A stretch of 24,991 nucleotides of DNA from CAYJEQ01 sp964371155 (lineage in GTDB: Bacteria; Bacillota; Clostridia; Oscillospirales; Ruminococcaceae). Position 1 is the stretch's first letter, and each line of letters opens with the position of its first letter. Of the stretch, positions 1 to 7,213 are shown piece after piece. Position numbers and translations under genes: made by a program. A model generated the notes under the pieces. The model did no database searches, was not told the DNA's origin, and was given only the letters and a program-made list of their open reading frames with translations. The DNA is taken from contig CAYJLI010000033.1 of assembly GCA_964371155.1 (NCBI GenBank), forward strand, positions 1-24,991, in the 5' to 3' direction.

Positions 1-59
1 GGCAGAGCACTTGACTTTTAATCAAGGTGTCCGGAGTTCGAATCTCCGGTGGATCACCA
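1..59 (+). tRNA. tRNA-Lys (anticodon TTT), 5' end cut by window edge
   Basis: Partial tRNA. The anticodon stem CTTGA/TCAAG (10-14 with 22-26) closes a 7-base loop with TTT at 17-19. The T arm CGGAG/CTCCG (32-36, 44-48) encloses TTCGAAT. The 3' acceptor strand, discriminator A56 and encoded CCA (57-59) follow. The 5' acceptor strand and part of the D arm lie outside the window. Confidence 0.93.
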
Positions 60-60
60 G

Positions 61-97
61 ATGTGTCGAGCTTGTTACATTTACAAGCTCTGCACAT
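61..97. repeat. Stem-loop after tRNA-Lys
   Basis: Inverted repeat 61-75 with 83-97. The inner 8 bp (GAGCTTGT/ACAAGCTC) are perfect, the outer part has two mismatches, and the loop is 7 bases. No T-run follows, so this is either a processing/weak termination structure for the upstream tRNA transcript or chance. It starts two bases after the CCA end. Confidence 0.45.
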
Positions 98-153
98 AAC
101 ATAAAGTAGGAATTGTCGCTCATAGTATTGTTTAAACTTTTTTAAAAAAAGTA

Positions 154-182
154 TTGACAAAGAGAAGATGCTGTGTTATAAT
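154..182 (+). promoter_or_regulatory. Consensus sigma-A promoter of tRNA-Met/tRNA-Glu
   Basis: Perfect TTGACA (154-159), 17-base spacer, perfect TATAAT (177-182), with an A/T tract (130-150) just upstream that resembles an UP element. The predicted start is near 189, about 27 bases before tRNA-Met. This fits a strong stable-RNA promoter that starts a transcript separate from tRNA-Lys. Confidence 0.88.
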
Positions 183-215
183 AAATTTCGTTCCGTTTAA
201 GGAACATGTTTATGT

Positions 216-292
216 GGCGGCATAGCTCAGTTGGCTAGAGCGTCCGGTTCATACCCGGCAGGTCGTAGGTTCAAGTCCTATTGCCGCTACCA
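216..292 (+). tRNA. tRNA-Met, elongator (anticodon CAT)
   Basis: Complete cloverleaf starting GGCGGCA and ending TGCCGCT-A-CCA. The anticodon loop is TTCATAC. The anticodon stem TCCGG/CCGGC has a T-C mismatch at its outer pair. It lacks the three G-C pairs of initiator tRNA, and it resembles the Bacillus elongator tRNA-Met (from memory), so elongator is preferred over initiator. Encoded CCA at 290-292. Confidence 0.93.
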
Positions 293-297
293 TATTA

Positions 298-372
298 GGC
301 CCGTTGGTCAAGCGGTTAAGACACCGCCCTTTCACGGCGGTAACACGGGTTCGATTCCCGTACGGGTCACCA
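298..372 (+). tRNA. tRNA-Glu (anticodon TTC)
   Basis: Complete tRNA five bases after tRNA-Met and on the same transcript. The anticodon loop is CTTTCAC (TTC), the T arm is ACGGG/CCCGT around TTCGATT, discriminator A369, and encoded CCA 370-372. Confidence 0.95.
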
Positions 373-376
373 AAAG

Positions 377-403
377 AAAACCATCCAATAGGATGGTTTT
401 TTT
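377..403 (+). terminator. Rho-independent terminator of the tRNA unit
   Basis: Perfect 10-bp stem AAAACCATCC/GGATGGTTTT (377-386, 391-400), 4-base loop AATA, run of seven T from 397. Immediately 3' of tRNA-Glu. Confidence 0.9.
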
Positions 404-427
404 GTGCTCTAAAATAGGGAATCGAAC

Positions 428-473
428 AGCCACGGAGCGGATAACCATGTAAAGGGCTATCCACTCCGTGGCT
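428..473. repeat. Long hairpin between tRNA cluster and mutS2
   Basis: 16-bp arms at 428-443 and 458-473 (AGCCACGGAGCGGATA against its complement, one G-T wobble), 14-base loop. On the plus strand it is followed by TTTGTAATATTTTTATT, which could act as a second terminator. No T-run on the minus strand. Confidence 0.6.
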
Positions 474-530
474 TTGTAATATTTTTATTAAAACAAGTAG
501 TAATGAATTGGTTGTAGTATTTCTTGTTTC

Positions 531-557
531 ACTGAATAAATATTTTATTTATTCAGT
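531..557 (-). terminator. AT-rich stem-loop after mutS2-like gene
   Basis: Perfect 10-bp inverted repeat ACTGAATAAA/TTTATTCAGT (531-540, 548-557) begins six bases past the stop codon of the minus-strand mutS2-like gene. There is no clear T-tract, so termination is plausible but weak. Confidence 0.4.
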
Positions 558-563
558 CCATCC

Positions 564-2489
564 CTACACATCCTCATATCTTATAACAAGCTCTTCATTG
601 TGCCCCTTGCCCATTTTGTGCCTTGCTTTTCTGTTTTCTACACTGTCAAATATAATGGAAAAATCATAGTCGGGTGGGTAAAGTTCACTTGCTTTGGTCT
701 TTAGTTTTAGTCTGGTGTGGTTAATGCTCTTCTTTTCGCCCTTTATCTGCACAATCAAATCGCCTTTATCATTGGCTGGTTTATAGACAATGCCGACCAC
801 CTTTTCAGGCATAACCATAACACTGTCCCCCATTTCGTATTTGTGCTTAATTTCATTTTTCTGGGTGGCAATATCTTTCATTATCTTGCTTGGCGCCTTT
901 TTTAGGGACTCGTTTTCTTCCTTTACATCCTCAGTAAATCTTTCACTCTTTACTTTCTCTGCACCGCCGTGGTAAGCTTCTTTTCTCGCCCTGTCTAAAA
1001 GACGCTTTGGCAACCCTAAACGCTCGGCTATGGACAATGCACAGCTCTCCCCCGCTTCGCCTATTTGAAGCTTGTAGAGCGGTTTTAGATTTTCTTTATC
1101 AAATGCCATCCTCGCATTTATCAGTGAGGGGGTATTTTTTGCGTAATCTTTTATTTCGGGGTAGTGCGTAGTGGCTACGAATAAGCAGTCCTTTTTGCGC
1201 AGTTCGTCGAGTATTGCTACTGCAATTCCCATACCCTCGGCAGGGTCTGTTCCCGAGCCGAGCTCATCTAATAGCACCAAGCTTTCATGGGATACATTTT
1301 CAAGTATCGCTACGATATTTTTTATATGCGCTGAGAATGTTGAAAGGTTTTCCGAGATGCTTTGTCCATCCCCTATATCGCACAGTACACTGCCATGCAT
1401 GGAGAATGTACTGCCCTGCTCTGCTGGGACATGCAATCCGCACTGCGCCATTATTGATAGCAGTCCCACTGTTTTAAGTGCAACGGTTTTACCCCCTGTA
1501 TTTGGCCCAGTGATTACAATGCCTCTGTACTCTTCGCCTAAGTTAAAGTCAAGTGGGATGCACTCCTCTTTGTTTAAAAGCGGATGCCTGCCCTTGTTTA
1601 TCCTTATCACCCTATCAGTGGTTATTGGCACTTCTACCGCATTTATTTCGCAGGAATATTTAGCCTTTGCAAAAACAAAATCGAGCGTTTCCATGTATCG
1701 CATATTGGTATTTAGTGCTGTTGCATTGTCTTCAATCAGTGCGGTAAGGGTGTATAAGATTTTCCTGATTTCATTGTCTTCGTCGATTTCTAAAAGCGAT
1801 AGCTCCGATTGCAGCTTCCCTATTGCCGATGGCTCTATAAAAATCGTATTGCCCGTACTCGAGGTGTCCAGCACCGTTCCTGAAACTTGGCTTTTATGCT
1901 CCTTTTTCACAGGTAGCGCAAATCTGCCATTTCTTATTACTACATTGCTGTCGGACAGATAGTCCCTTTTACTGCGCAAAATTGTGTCGAGCTTCGTTTT
2001 TACCGTGGCTTTGCTGTTTTCTATTTTTCTTCTGATATCCTGCAAGGCTTTTGAAGCAGTGTCGTCCACTTTGTCGTTTCTAATTGAATTCTCTATCTCA
2101 TCGAAGAGCGCTTCTAAGTCGATGAAAGACATGCTGTAATAAGCGAGATTCACCTGCAAGGGTTCCGCTTTTTTTAGAAAGGTAGCCATTCTCTTGCAGG
2201 AGTGGATGAAGCTTGCTATCGCTGTTAACTGCTCGGGAAGTAGCATTGAGCCTTTTTGCGAAAGCTCTACAATTTTATCCACCTCTTTCATCGAAACAGT
2301 CGGTGGTGCGCCTATGCTTTCGATGATTTTTTTAGCTTCGGTGGTGTCTTTCATATTCTTTTTGCACTCACGCTCACTGAGTGAGGGAGTGAGGCTCAAA
2401 AGCTTGTCTTTGGCATTTTGTGAAAGCGCAAATTCGCTGAGCTTCTCAAGCACTTTATCAAATTCTAATGTTTTATATGTTTTTACCAT
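564..2489 (-). CDS. MutS2-like ATPase lacking the Smr domain
   Basis: 641-residue MutS2-family protein. The order is an N-terminal lever/clamp region (about 1-300), MutS ATPase domain with Walker A GPNTGGKT (328-335), Walker B LVLLDE (404-409) followed by GSGTDP, and a His switch in THYPE (441-445). A charged coiled segment (about 505-550) follows, then a KOW-like beta domain (about 550-595) and a short tail. Typical MutS2 is about 780 residues and ends in an Smr nuclease domain; here the protein stops after the KOW region with YPPDYDFSIIFD...KARHKM. MutS2 proteins act on branched DNA (recombination suppression) or collided ribosomes; without Smr this one should bind and hydrolyse ATP but not cut. 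The start is supported by AGAAGGA (2500-2506) ten bases upstream. No frameshifted Smr remnant is visible downstream. Confidence 0.88.
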   Translation of the reverse strand: MVKTYKTLEFDKVLEKLSEFALSQNAKDKLLSLTPSLSERECKKNMKDTTEAKKIIESIGAPPTVSMKEVDKIVELSQKGSMLLPEQLTAIASFIHSCKRMATFLKKAEPLQVNLAYYSMSFIDLEALFDEIENSIRNDKVDDTASKALQDIRRKIENSKATVKTKLDTILRSKRDYLSDSNVVIRNGRFALPVKKEHKSQVSGTVLDTSSTGNTIFIEPSAIGKLQSELSLLEIDEDNEIRKILYTLTALIEDNATALNTNMRYMETLDFVFAKAKYSCEINAVEVPITTDRVIRINKGRHPLLNKEECIPLDFNLGEEYRGIVITGPNTGGKTVALKTVGLLSIMAQCGLHVPAEQGSTFSMHGSVLCDIGDGQSISENLSTFSAHIKNIVAILENVSHESLVLLDELGSGTDPAEGMGIAVAILDELRKKDCLFVATTHYPEIKDYAKNTPSLINARMAFDKENLKPLYKLQIGEAGESCALSIAERLGLPKRLLDRARKEAYHGGAEKVKSERFTEDVKEENESLKKAPSKIMKDIATQKNEIKHKYEMGDSVMVMPEKVVGIVYKPANDKGDLIVQIKGEKKSINHTRLKLKTKASELYPPDYDFSIIFDSVENRKARHKMGKGHNEELVIRYEDV

Positions 2490-3051
2490 TTCAGTTTAGT
2501 CCTTCTTTAGTTAGTTTTTCATTTAGGGCATTAAAAAAGCGTATAGGCACACCCCATACACTCTTAAATCAATTATACTTCGATTATTTATATTGGACTA
2601 AGAAAAAACCAACATAAATTTGCCATAGCATTTTAAATCTAAAAAGAGTGTATTTTGTAATGTAGCACCTTAAAAATATGCATGAGAAAACACGGATTAT
2701 ATCCGTTATTATGCCCCTACTTCAAAGCATACTCATACGCTTGATTTTAAAATTAATCAAAATCAAATATATTTAGGCTACAATTAACAAAAAGACACTC
2801 CCCACTGTAATTTATTTTATAAGTCAATTCTTATATCTCATTTATTCTATCACATTTTTTAAAAATGTCAAATAGTTATGTGAAAACTTGTGTGGAGGAG
2901 AGTGTATATAGGCTATTGGTGTGTTTTTAAGTGTTTATTCTATAATTTTCATTTAGCATTTTCACTCTCTAAAAAAACTCACTTGAAAAGCTTTGTAGAA
3001 GAATGTTATAATAAGGATAGTTTAAGAAAACATCTGAAAGGCGGTGCTGTT
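2490..3051. other. Intergenic region between divergent mutS2-like gene and tag
   Basis: No gene seen. It holds a perfect minus-strand -10 TATAAT (2572-2577) with no good -35, possibly the mutS2-like promoter. Two perfect 10-base inverted arms, ATACACTCTT (2556-2565) and AAGAGTGTAT (2644-2653), flank it. A 15-bp palindrome ACGGATTATATCCGT (2692-2706) could be an operator. The tag promoter lies at 2983-3012. Confidence 0.5.
2983..3012 (+). promoter_or_regulatory. Promoter of tag-yjbR unit
   Basis: TTGAAA (2983-2988), 18-base spacer, perfect TATAAT (3007-3012). The start would be near 3019. Any in-frame start further upstream would therefore not be on this transcript, which supports the TTG start at 3052. 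Confidence 0.75.
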
Positions 3052-3612
3052 TTGCAAAGATGCAACTGGCCAAATCTTTTAAATTCCGATATTTATATTA
3101 ATTATCACGACAATGAATGGGGTGTGGCTTCACATGATGATGCGCATCTATTTGAAATGTTCGTTTTAGAGAGCTTCCATTGTGGGCTTTCATGGCTTTT
3201 AATACTTAAAAAACGGGAGGCTTTTAAGGCCGCCTTCGATAATTTTGATGCAGAAAAAATTGCAAACTATGGTGAAGATAAGATTGCACAGCTTATGGAA
3301 AATGCCGATATTGTGCGTAATAGGGCAAAAATTCTTGCCACGGTGCAAAATGCAAAGGCTTATTTAAAGGTGGTAGAGGAGTTTGGCAGTTTTTCCGCAT
3401 ATCTTTGGGGATTTACCGATAACAAGGTAGTATACCGCCCTTTTGATGGCGTTACCACTAAAAATGAGCTCTCGGACAAAGTGTCTAAAGACCTTAAAAA
3501 GCGTGGGTTTAAATTCATGGGGACAGTCACCTGCTTTTCCTATTTAGAAGCGGTGGGTATAATGAATAATCATGCAACTAATTGCTTTAAATTTGTCGAG
3601 GAAGCGGAGTAA
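3052..3612 (+). CDS. tag: DNA-3-methyladenine glycosylase I
   Basis: Base-excision repair enzyme that removes 3-methyladenine from alkylated DNA. The 186 residues match the roughly 187 of E. coli Tag. It starts with MQRCNW. Zn ligands visible by family comparison are C4, H19, H174 and C178 (HATNC near the C-terminus), and the catalytic-type Glu is E40 in LESFHCGLSW. The reading frame stays open upstream to 2890, but the family N-terminus, AAAGGCGG (3037-3044) seven bases before TTG, and the promoter at 2983-3012 all place the start at TTG 3052. The next gene begins six bases after the stop, so the two form one unit. Confidence 0.92.
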   Translation: MQRCNWPNLLNSDIYINYHDNEWGVASHDDAHLFEMFVLESFHCGLSWLLILKKREAFKAAFDNFDAEKIANYGEDKIAQLMENADIVRNRAKILATVQNAKAYLKVVEEFGSFSAYLWGFTDNKVVYRPFDGVTTKNELSDKVSKDLKKRGFKFMGTVTCFSYLEAVGIMNNHATNCFKFVEEAE

Positions 3613-3617
3613 TTTAG

Positions 3618-3971
3618 ATGAATACTAAAGCAGAAATCACCGAGCTCTGCCTTACATTTGGCGGCTCATATGAGGACCACCCATTTAGAACAACCAGCTT
3701 AAACTACTGCACCATAAGGCATTTAACAAACAAGAAAATTTTCGCTTTAATTGTAGAAAAAGATGGGCAGGTTTTGCTTAATTTAAAAACCGAGCCGATG
3801 CATGGCGATTTTATGAAGCAGGTATATTCATCCATTGTCCCTGCATATCATATGAATAAACAACACTGGATTACTGTTATTTTGGATGGAAGTGTGCCTC
3901 CAAAAGAAATTACACATCTGATTTCAAATAGCTATGAGCTCACTAAAAAGAAAACAAGCCGAAAAAAATAG
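3618..3971 (+). CDS. MmcQ/YjbR family protein
   Basis: 117 residues of the MmcQ/YjbR (DUF419) family, a small CyaY-like fold with reported DNA binding in some members; the biochemical role is not established. Family features are DHPFRT near residue 20, a beta-rich centre with LLNLKTEP, PAYHMNKQHWITV, and the C-terminal LISNSYELT followed by a basic tail KKKTSRKK. ATG with GGAG at 3606-3609. It sits five bases after tag and probably shares its transcript, suggesting a link to DNA damage, though YjbR genes occur in many contexts. Confidence 0.85.
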   Translation: MNTKAEITELCLTFGGSYEDHPFRTTSLNYCTIRHLTNKKIFALIVEKDGQVLLNLKTEPMHGDFMKQVYSSIVPAYHMNKQHWITVILDGSVPPKEITHLISNSYELTKKKTSRKK

Positions 3972-3977
3972 TTATTT

Positions 3978-4023
3978 AGGATTATTTTTCCTGTCATGTG
4001 CAGGTAGAATAATCCTTTTATTT
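3978..4023 (+). terminator. Terminator of tag-yjbR unit
   Basis: AGGATTATT (3978-3986) pairs with AATAATCCT (4008-4016), with an inner CCTG/CAGG stem (3990-3993, 4001-4004), followed by TTTATTTT. Begins seven bases after the yjbR stop. Confidence 0.8.
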
Positions 4024-4328
4024 TGCGCATAATATTTGTAAAGGCAATGCCACTTCTTATCGCAATTTAAAAATGATAATTGAATTTTACAAAATCATTT
4101 TAACTTCAAGGCATTTTATCCATAATTTTCAAGTTATATTAATCGGAATTTACAAATTTTGTTGTACTTGGTTTATTTTGCTTGTTAAATTTTGTTTTTA
4201 GTGATAAGATTAACTTAGAAAAATATCTAATGAGTTATATTTTATCAATTTGTAGCATATATTTTTTTAGTTATTACGCTTTGGACAAAGCAGAAAATAC
4301 AATTATTTTGAAAGGATGTTTGATATTT
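4024..4328. other. AT-rich intergenic region before desulfoferrodoxin
   Basis: No gene, strong hairpin or convincing two-box promoter recognised. An open frame runs back to 4182 but shows no family similarity. AAAGGA at 4311-4316 is the ribosome site for the start at 4329. TACAAT at 4298-4303 is a possible -10 without a well-spaced -35. No PerR-like palindrome was found. Confidence 0.45.
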
Positions 4329-4691
4329 ATGAAATTTCTAAAATGTGAAATTTGTGGCAACATGCTTGGCTTTGTCGAAGACAAAGGAGGCCCTGTAACT
4401 TGTTGCAGCAAAAACATGCAGCCACTCATTCCAGGCGCAATTGACGCTTCCGAAGAAAAACATGTTCCCGTTGCAGTTGTAAATGGCAACAGTGTAAGCG
4501 TTCGTGTGGGTGAAGTAGACCACCCAATGACAAGTGAGCACTATATTGCTTGGGTAGCAATAGAAACCGAGCAGGGCAATCAGAGAAAAATCCTGCACGG
4601 CACTCCTAAAACTGAATTTATGATTTGTGACGAGGACAAGGTTGTATCTGCATATGCTTATTGCAACCTACACGGCTTGTGGAAATCTTAG
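4329..4691 (+). CDS. Desulfoferrodoxin (superoxide reductase, two iron centres)
   Basis: 120-residue 2Fe-superoxide reductase that reduces superoxide to hydrogen peroxide without making oxygen, a defence typical of anaerobes. The N-terminal desulforedoxin domain has C6, C9 and the CC pair C25-C26 (rubredoxin-like Fe). The C-terminal catalytic domain has E43-K44-H45, H65, H71, C112 and H115, giving the Fe(His)4Cys site with the EKH motif. The residue spacing is the same as that of the Desulfovibrio protein, shifted by four. The start is placed at ATG 4329 because homologues begin just before the CxxC and AAAGGA lies at 4311-4316; the frame upstream has no family match. It stands alone, with a hairpin after it. 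Confidence 0.94.
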   Translation: MKFLKCEICGNMLGFVEDKGGPVTCCSKNMQPLIPGAIDASEEKHVPVAVVNGNSVSVRVGEVDHPMTSEHYIAWVAIETEQGNQRKILHGTPKTEFMICDEDKVVSAYAYCNLHGLWKS

Positions 4692-4727
4692 TAGATAATA
4701 CTATAATTCAAACAAATTAATTTAAAT

Positions 4728-4765
4728 GCAAATGCCCACGTCTTTGGCGTGGGCATTTGCGTTTA
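4728..4765. terminator. Strong hairpin after desulfoferrodoxin gene
   Basis: Perfect 13-bp GC-rich stem GCAAATGCCCACG/CGTGGGCATTTGC (4728-4740, 4748-4760), 7-base loop. The plus-strand tail is GTTTA and the minus-strand tail is ATTTAAATT, so the T-tracts are imperfect. Likely ends the desulfoferrodoxin transcript. Confidence 0.75.
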
Positions 4766-4854
4766 GTGGGATTTATTTCTCTGCAATATATGCTTAATTT
4801 TACACTTGAAAATATTTATAGCCGCTTGCTTTCGGATATATTCCTATAAAATAA

Positions 4855-4886
4855 TTTTTGGGAAAAGCTTATGCTTTTCCCAAAAA
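4855..4886 (-). terminator. Terminator of the decarboxylase operon
   Basis: Perfect 14-bp stem (TTTTTGGGAAAAGC, 4855-4868, with 4873-4886) and 4-base loop, 27 bases past the stop of the beta subunit gene. The U-rich arm and following ATTATTTTAT on the minus strand fit a rho-independent terminator. Confidence 0.85.
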
Positions 4887-4912
4887 TTTATATATCTTAG
4901 ATTGATATAATA

Positions 4913-6073
4913 TTATTTAGCAAAGTTTGATAGGAATACGCCTGCCGCAACAGCCGAACCTATAACACCTGCAACATTTGGCCCCATTGCGTGCATGAGT
5001 AGGAAGTTTGATGGGTTTTCTTTTTGTCCCACAACCTGTGATACCCTTGCCGCCATTGGTACAGCCGATACGCCTGCTGAGCCGATAAGTGGGTTGATTT
5101 TACCGCCCGAGAGCACATTCATGAGCTTTGCAAATAGCACTCCGCCCGCTGTGGATATACAGAAAGCAGTTAGGCCAAGGCCAATTATCATGAGTGTTTG
5201 AATATTAAGGAAGCTTGCCGCATTAGCGGTAGCACCAACAGAAACACCGAGTAGTATTGTAACTATATTGATAAGCTCGTTTTGTGCTGTTTTGGAAAGC
5301 CTGTCCACACAGCCGGATTCCTTAAATAGGTTTCCAAGCATGAGCATACCAACAAGTGGAGCAGCATCCGGTAGGATAAGTGCTACAACTGCTGTTACCG
5401 CTATCGGGAAGATTACACGCTCAGTTTTAGAAACTGTTCTAAGCTGTTCCATAACTATGTTGCGCTCTTTTTTAGTTGTAAGAGCTTTCATAATTGGGGG
5501 CTGTATAATTGGCACCAGTGCCATATAGGAATACGCCGCAACAGCTATTGGCCCGAGAAGATGTGAAGCAAGAGTCTTGGTAACATAAATAGCAGTAGGG
5601 CCATCCGCACCGCCTATAATACCAATGGAAGCCGCTTCTTCTCCCGTGAAGCCAAGAAGTAGTGCACCTGCAAAGGTAAAGAAAATACCAAGCTGTGCCG
5701 CCGCACCTAAGAAGATTGTTTTAGGGTTTGCGATTAGTGGTGAGAAATCGGTCATTGCGCCAACGCCTAAGAAGATAAGCGGTGGATAGATGCCAAGCTT
5801 AACGCCACAGTAAAGCAAATCGAGAAGTCCACCATCATTTAGCACCATTGCGTAATCAACGGTGTCACCTTGGAAAAATTCCATGTGAATGAGCCCTGTT
5901 CCTGGTAGGTTTGCAAGTAGCATACCAAAGGAGATGGGTATTAGTAGTAGTGGCTCGAATTTCTTTACAATAGCAAGGTAGAATAGCCCTGCAATGATTG
6001 CATACATTATTAATGTTTGAACATCTAATCCTGCAAATCCGGTTCTCTCTAAAAATCCGGTTAAAATATGCAT
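4913..6073 (-). CDS. Na+-translocating decarboxylase, beta (membrane) subunit
   Basis: 386-residue polytopic membrane protein of the OadB/MmdB/GcdB family. It decarboxylates carboxybiotin on the carrier protein and couples this to Na+ export. The family signature GGADGPTAIY lies at 154-163, with D157 the residue family work assigns to Na+/proton coupling. A second conserved helix, GSAGVSAVPMAARVSQ, lies near residue 331. The start is supported by AGGGAGG about ten bases upstream. It is last in the operon, 15 bases after the biotin carrier gene and before a strong terminator. The partner set points to methylmalonyl-CoA as substrate; an oxaloacetate system would need a different alpha subunit. 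Confidence 0.93.
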   Translation of the reverse strand: MHILTGFLERTGFAGLDVQTLIMYAIIAGLFYLAIVKKFEPLLLIPISFGMLLANLPGTGLIHMEFFQGDTVDYAMVLNDGGLLDLLYCGVKLGIYPPLIFLGVGAMTDFSPLIANPKTIFLGAAAQLGIFFTFAGALLLGFTGEEAASIGIIGGADGPTAIYVTKTLASHLLGPIAVAAYSYMALVPIIQPPIMKALTTKKERNIVMEQLRTVSKTERVIFPIAVTAVVALILPDAAPLVGMLMLGNLFKESGCVDRLSKTAQNELINIVTILLGVSVGATANAASFLNIQTLMIIGLGLTAFCISTAGGVLFAKLMNVLSGGKINPLIGSAGVSAVPMAARVSQVVGQKENPSNFLLMHAMGPNVAGVIGSAVAAGVFLSNFAK

Positions 6074-6088
6074 ATAGGTTGTCCTCCC

Positions 6089-6511
6089 TTATGAAATACT
6101 AAAGAGAGCGTCACCTGTGTTTACTGCATCTCCTGCTTTTGCGGATAGGGAAACTGTGCCATCAACCGATGCCATGATTTCATTTTCCATCTTCATAGCT
6201 TCGAGTATAACTACTGTATCGCCCGCTTTTACGGTAGCGCCATCGGCTACACATACTTTTAGTACTGTGCCCGGCATTGGAGCGGAAGTAACCGCACCGC
6301 CTGCTGGTGCTGCTTTTGGTGCTGCCGCAGGTGCTGGAGCTGGAGCAGCTGCTGGTGCAGGTGCTGGTGCCGCTTTTGGTGCTGGTGCTGCCGCTGGTGC
6401 AGGTGCTGCTTTTGGTGCAGAAACAGTCACTTTAGGCTGTGCGCCCTGTGTGGTTTCTTCTACCTCTGCGTTATATGTTTTTCCATTTATCTTTACTGTA
6501 AAGCTTCTCAT
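6089..6511 (-). CDS. Biotin carboxyl carrier subunit of the decarboxylase
   Basis: 140 residues. A short N-terminal segment (1-30) leads into a flexible Ala/Pro linker (about 33-70), then a biotinyl domain (about 72-140) with EAMKMEN, biotin site K107. It carries CO2 from the alpha subunit to the membrane beta subunit. ATG 6511 is chosen because GGAGG (6520-6524) sits eight bases upstream; ATG 6517 is only two bases from that site, and ATG 6526 would contain it. The start overlaps the end of the delta subunit gene by 41 bases, so translation may be coupled. Confidence 0.92.
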   Translation of the reverse strand: MRSFTVKINGKTYNAEVEETTQGAQPKVTVSAPKAAPAPAAAPAPKAAPAPAPAAAPAPAPAAAPKAAPAGGAVTSAPMPGTVLKVCVADGATVKAGDTVVILEAMKMENEIMASVDGTVSLSAKAGDAVNTGDALFSIS

Positions 6512-6809
6512 TGACATTTCCTCCAATATTATTTCTAAATGTAGGTCTCCAACCTTGTTCTTCTGTGATTATCGCATTTACTATTGCAATTACTGCCGCT
6601 ATTTCTTCTTCCTCTTCGCTCACATTTTGAGTTGCGGGAGCTGTGGTTGGTGTAGCTGTCGGAGCAGGCACAGCCGCTACCGGTGCAGGTGCTTTATAGA
6701 ACACCATCTTCATTACAACCAACAAGAGGTAAATAACAGTTAAAACAGAAAATACAATTCCAATTCCGACAAGCATCAGTATCAGGGTATCCGTATTTAA
6801 TGCGTTCAT
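6471..6809 (-). CDS. Decarboxylase delta/gamma (OadG-like) small membrane subunit
   Basis: 112 residues with the OadG/MmdD plan: one N-terminal membrane helix (about 9-33), an Ala/Pro/Thr linker (about 40-62), an acidic EEEEE stretch, then a short helix IAAVIAIVNAI. These subunits anchor and assemble the soluble alpha subunit on the membrane beta subunit. Identification rests on architecture and operon position, since the family is poorly conserved in sequence. The C-terminus (after TEEQGW) runs 41 bases into the biotin carrier gene in another frame and does not resemble the usual short tail, so a frameshift extending it is possible. GGAG near 6819 serves as ribosome site and lies in the first bases of the adjacent 157-bp repeat. 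Confidence 0.78.
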   Translation of the reverse strand: MNALNTDTLILMLVGIGIVFSVLTVIYLLLVVMKMVFYKAPAPVAAVPAPTATPTTAPATQNVSEEEEEIAAVIAIVNAIITEEQGWRPTFRNNIGGNVNEKLYSKDKWKNI

Positions 6810-6818
6810 TATTAAAAT

Positions 6819-7213
6819 GCTCCATTCTGCCGCTTAAAAAAGTGGCATATTTTAGACTTTTCGCTCTTATCAGACTATATAAGCAGAATGATAAGAGCAT
6901 TTTTTGCGCATAAGGACGGTAATCGTCCTGCGCATCGCCCTGCGAGGATGTAGTTTGAAACTTGTTTTAAACTACGCTCCATTCTGCCGCTTAAAAAAGT
7001 GGCATATTTTAGACTTTTCGCTCTTATCAGACTATATAAGCAGAATGATAAGAGCATTTTTTGCGCATAAGGACGGTAATCGTCCTGCGCATCGCCCTGC
7101 GAGGATGTAGTTTGAAACTTGTTTTAAACTACGCTCCATTCTGCCGCTTAAAAAAGTGGCATATTTTAGACTTTTCACTCTTATCAGACTATATAAGCAG
7201 AATGATAAGAGCA
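6819..7213 (-). repeat. 157-bp tandem repeat, 2.5 copies, inside the decarboxylase operon
   Basis: Copies at 6819-6975 and 6976-7132 are identical by eye. A third, partial copy (7133-7213) differs by one base (G to A in the TTCGCTCTTATC segment). Each unit contains a 10-bp stem GCTCTTATCA/TGATAAGAGC, a palindromic TAGTTTGAAAC...GTTTTAAACTA, and TGCGCA-GGACG stems. The unit length is not a multiple of three, frames shift between copies, and no protein family is seen, so it is non-coding. It separates the alpha subunit gene from the delta gene and would be transcribed in between. Confidence 0.92.

Noticed and set aside
1171..1962. 263-codon open frame on the plus strand opposite the mutS2-like gene
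   Set aside because: Ser-rich antisense shadow of a well-supported gene, no family or ribosome site.
2890..3051. 54 extra N-terminal codons for tag
   Set aside because: The promoter lies inside this stretch, homologues start at MQRCNW, and the ribosome site is just before TTG 3052.
4182..4328. N-terminal extension of desulfoferrodoxin
   Set aside because: Hydrophobic AT-driven sequence without homology; the ribosome site and family start support ATG 4329.
6117..6743. 208-codon plus-strand frame rich in Ala/Gly
   Set aside because: It is the complement of the Ala/Pro linker of the biotin carrier; composition artefact.
6819..7213. CRISPR-like array
   Set aside because: Units are 157 bp, directly abutting with no unique spacers.
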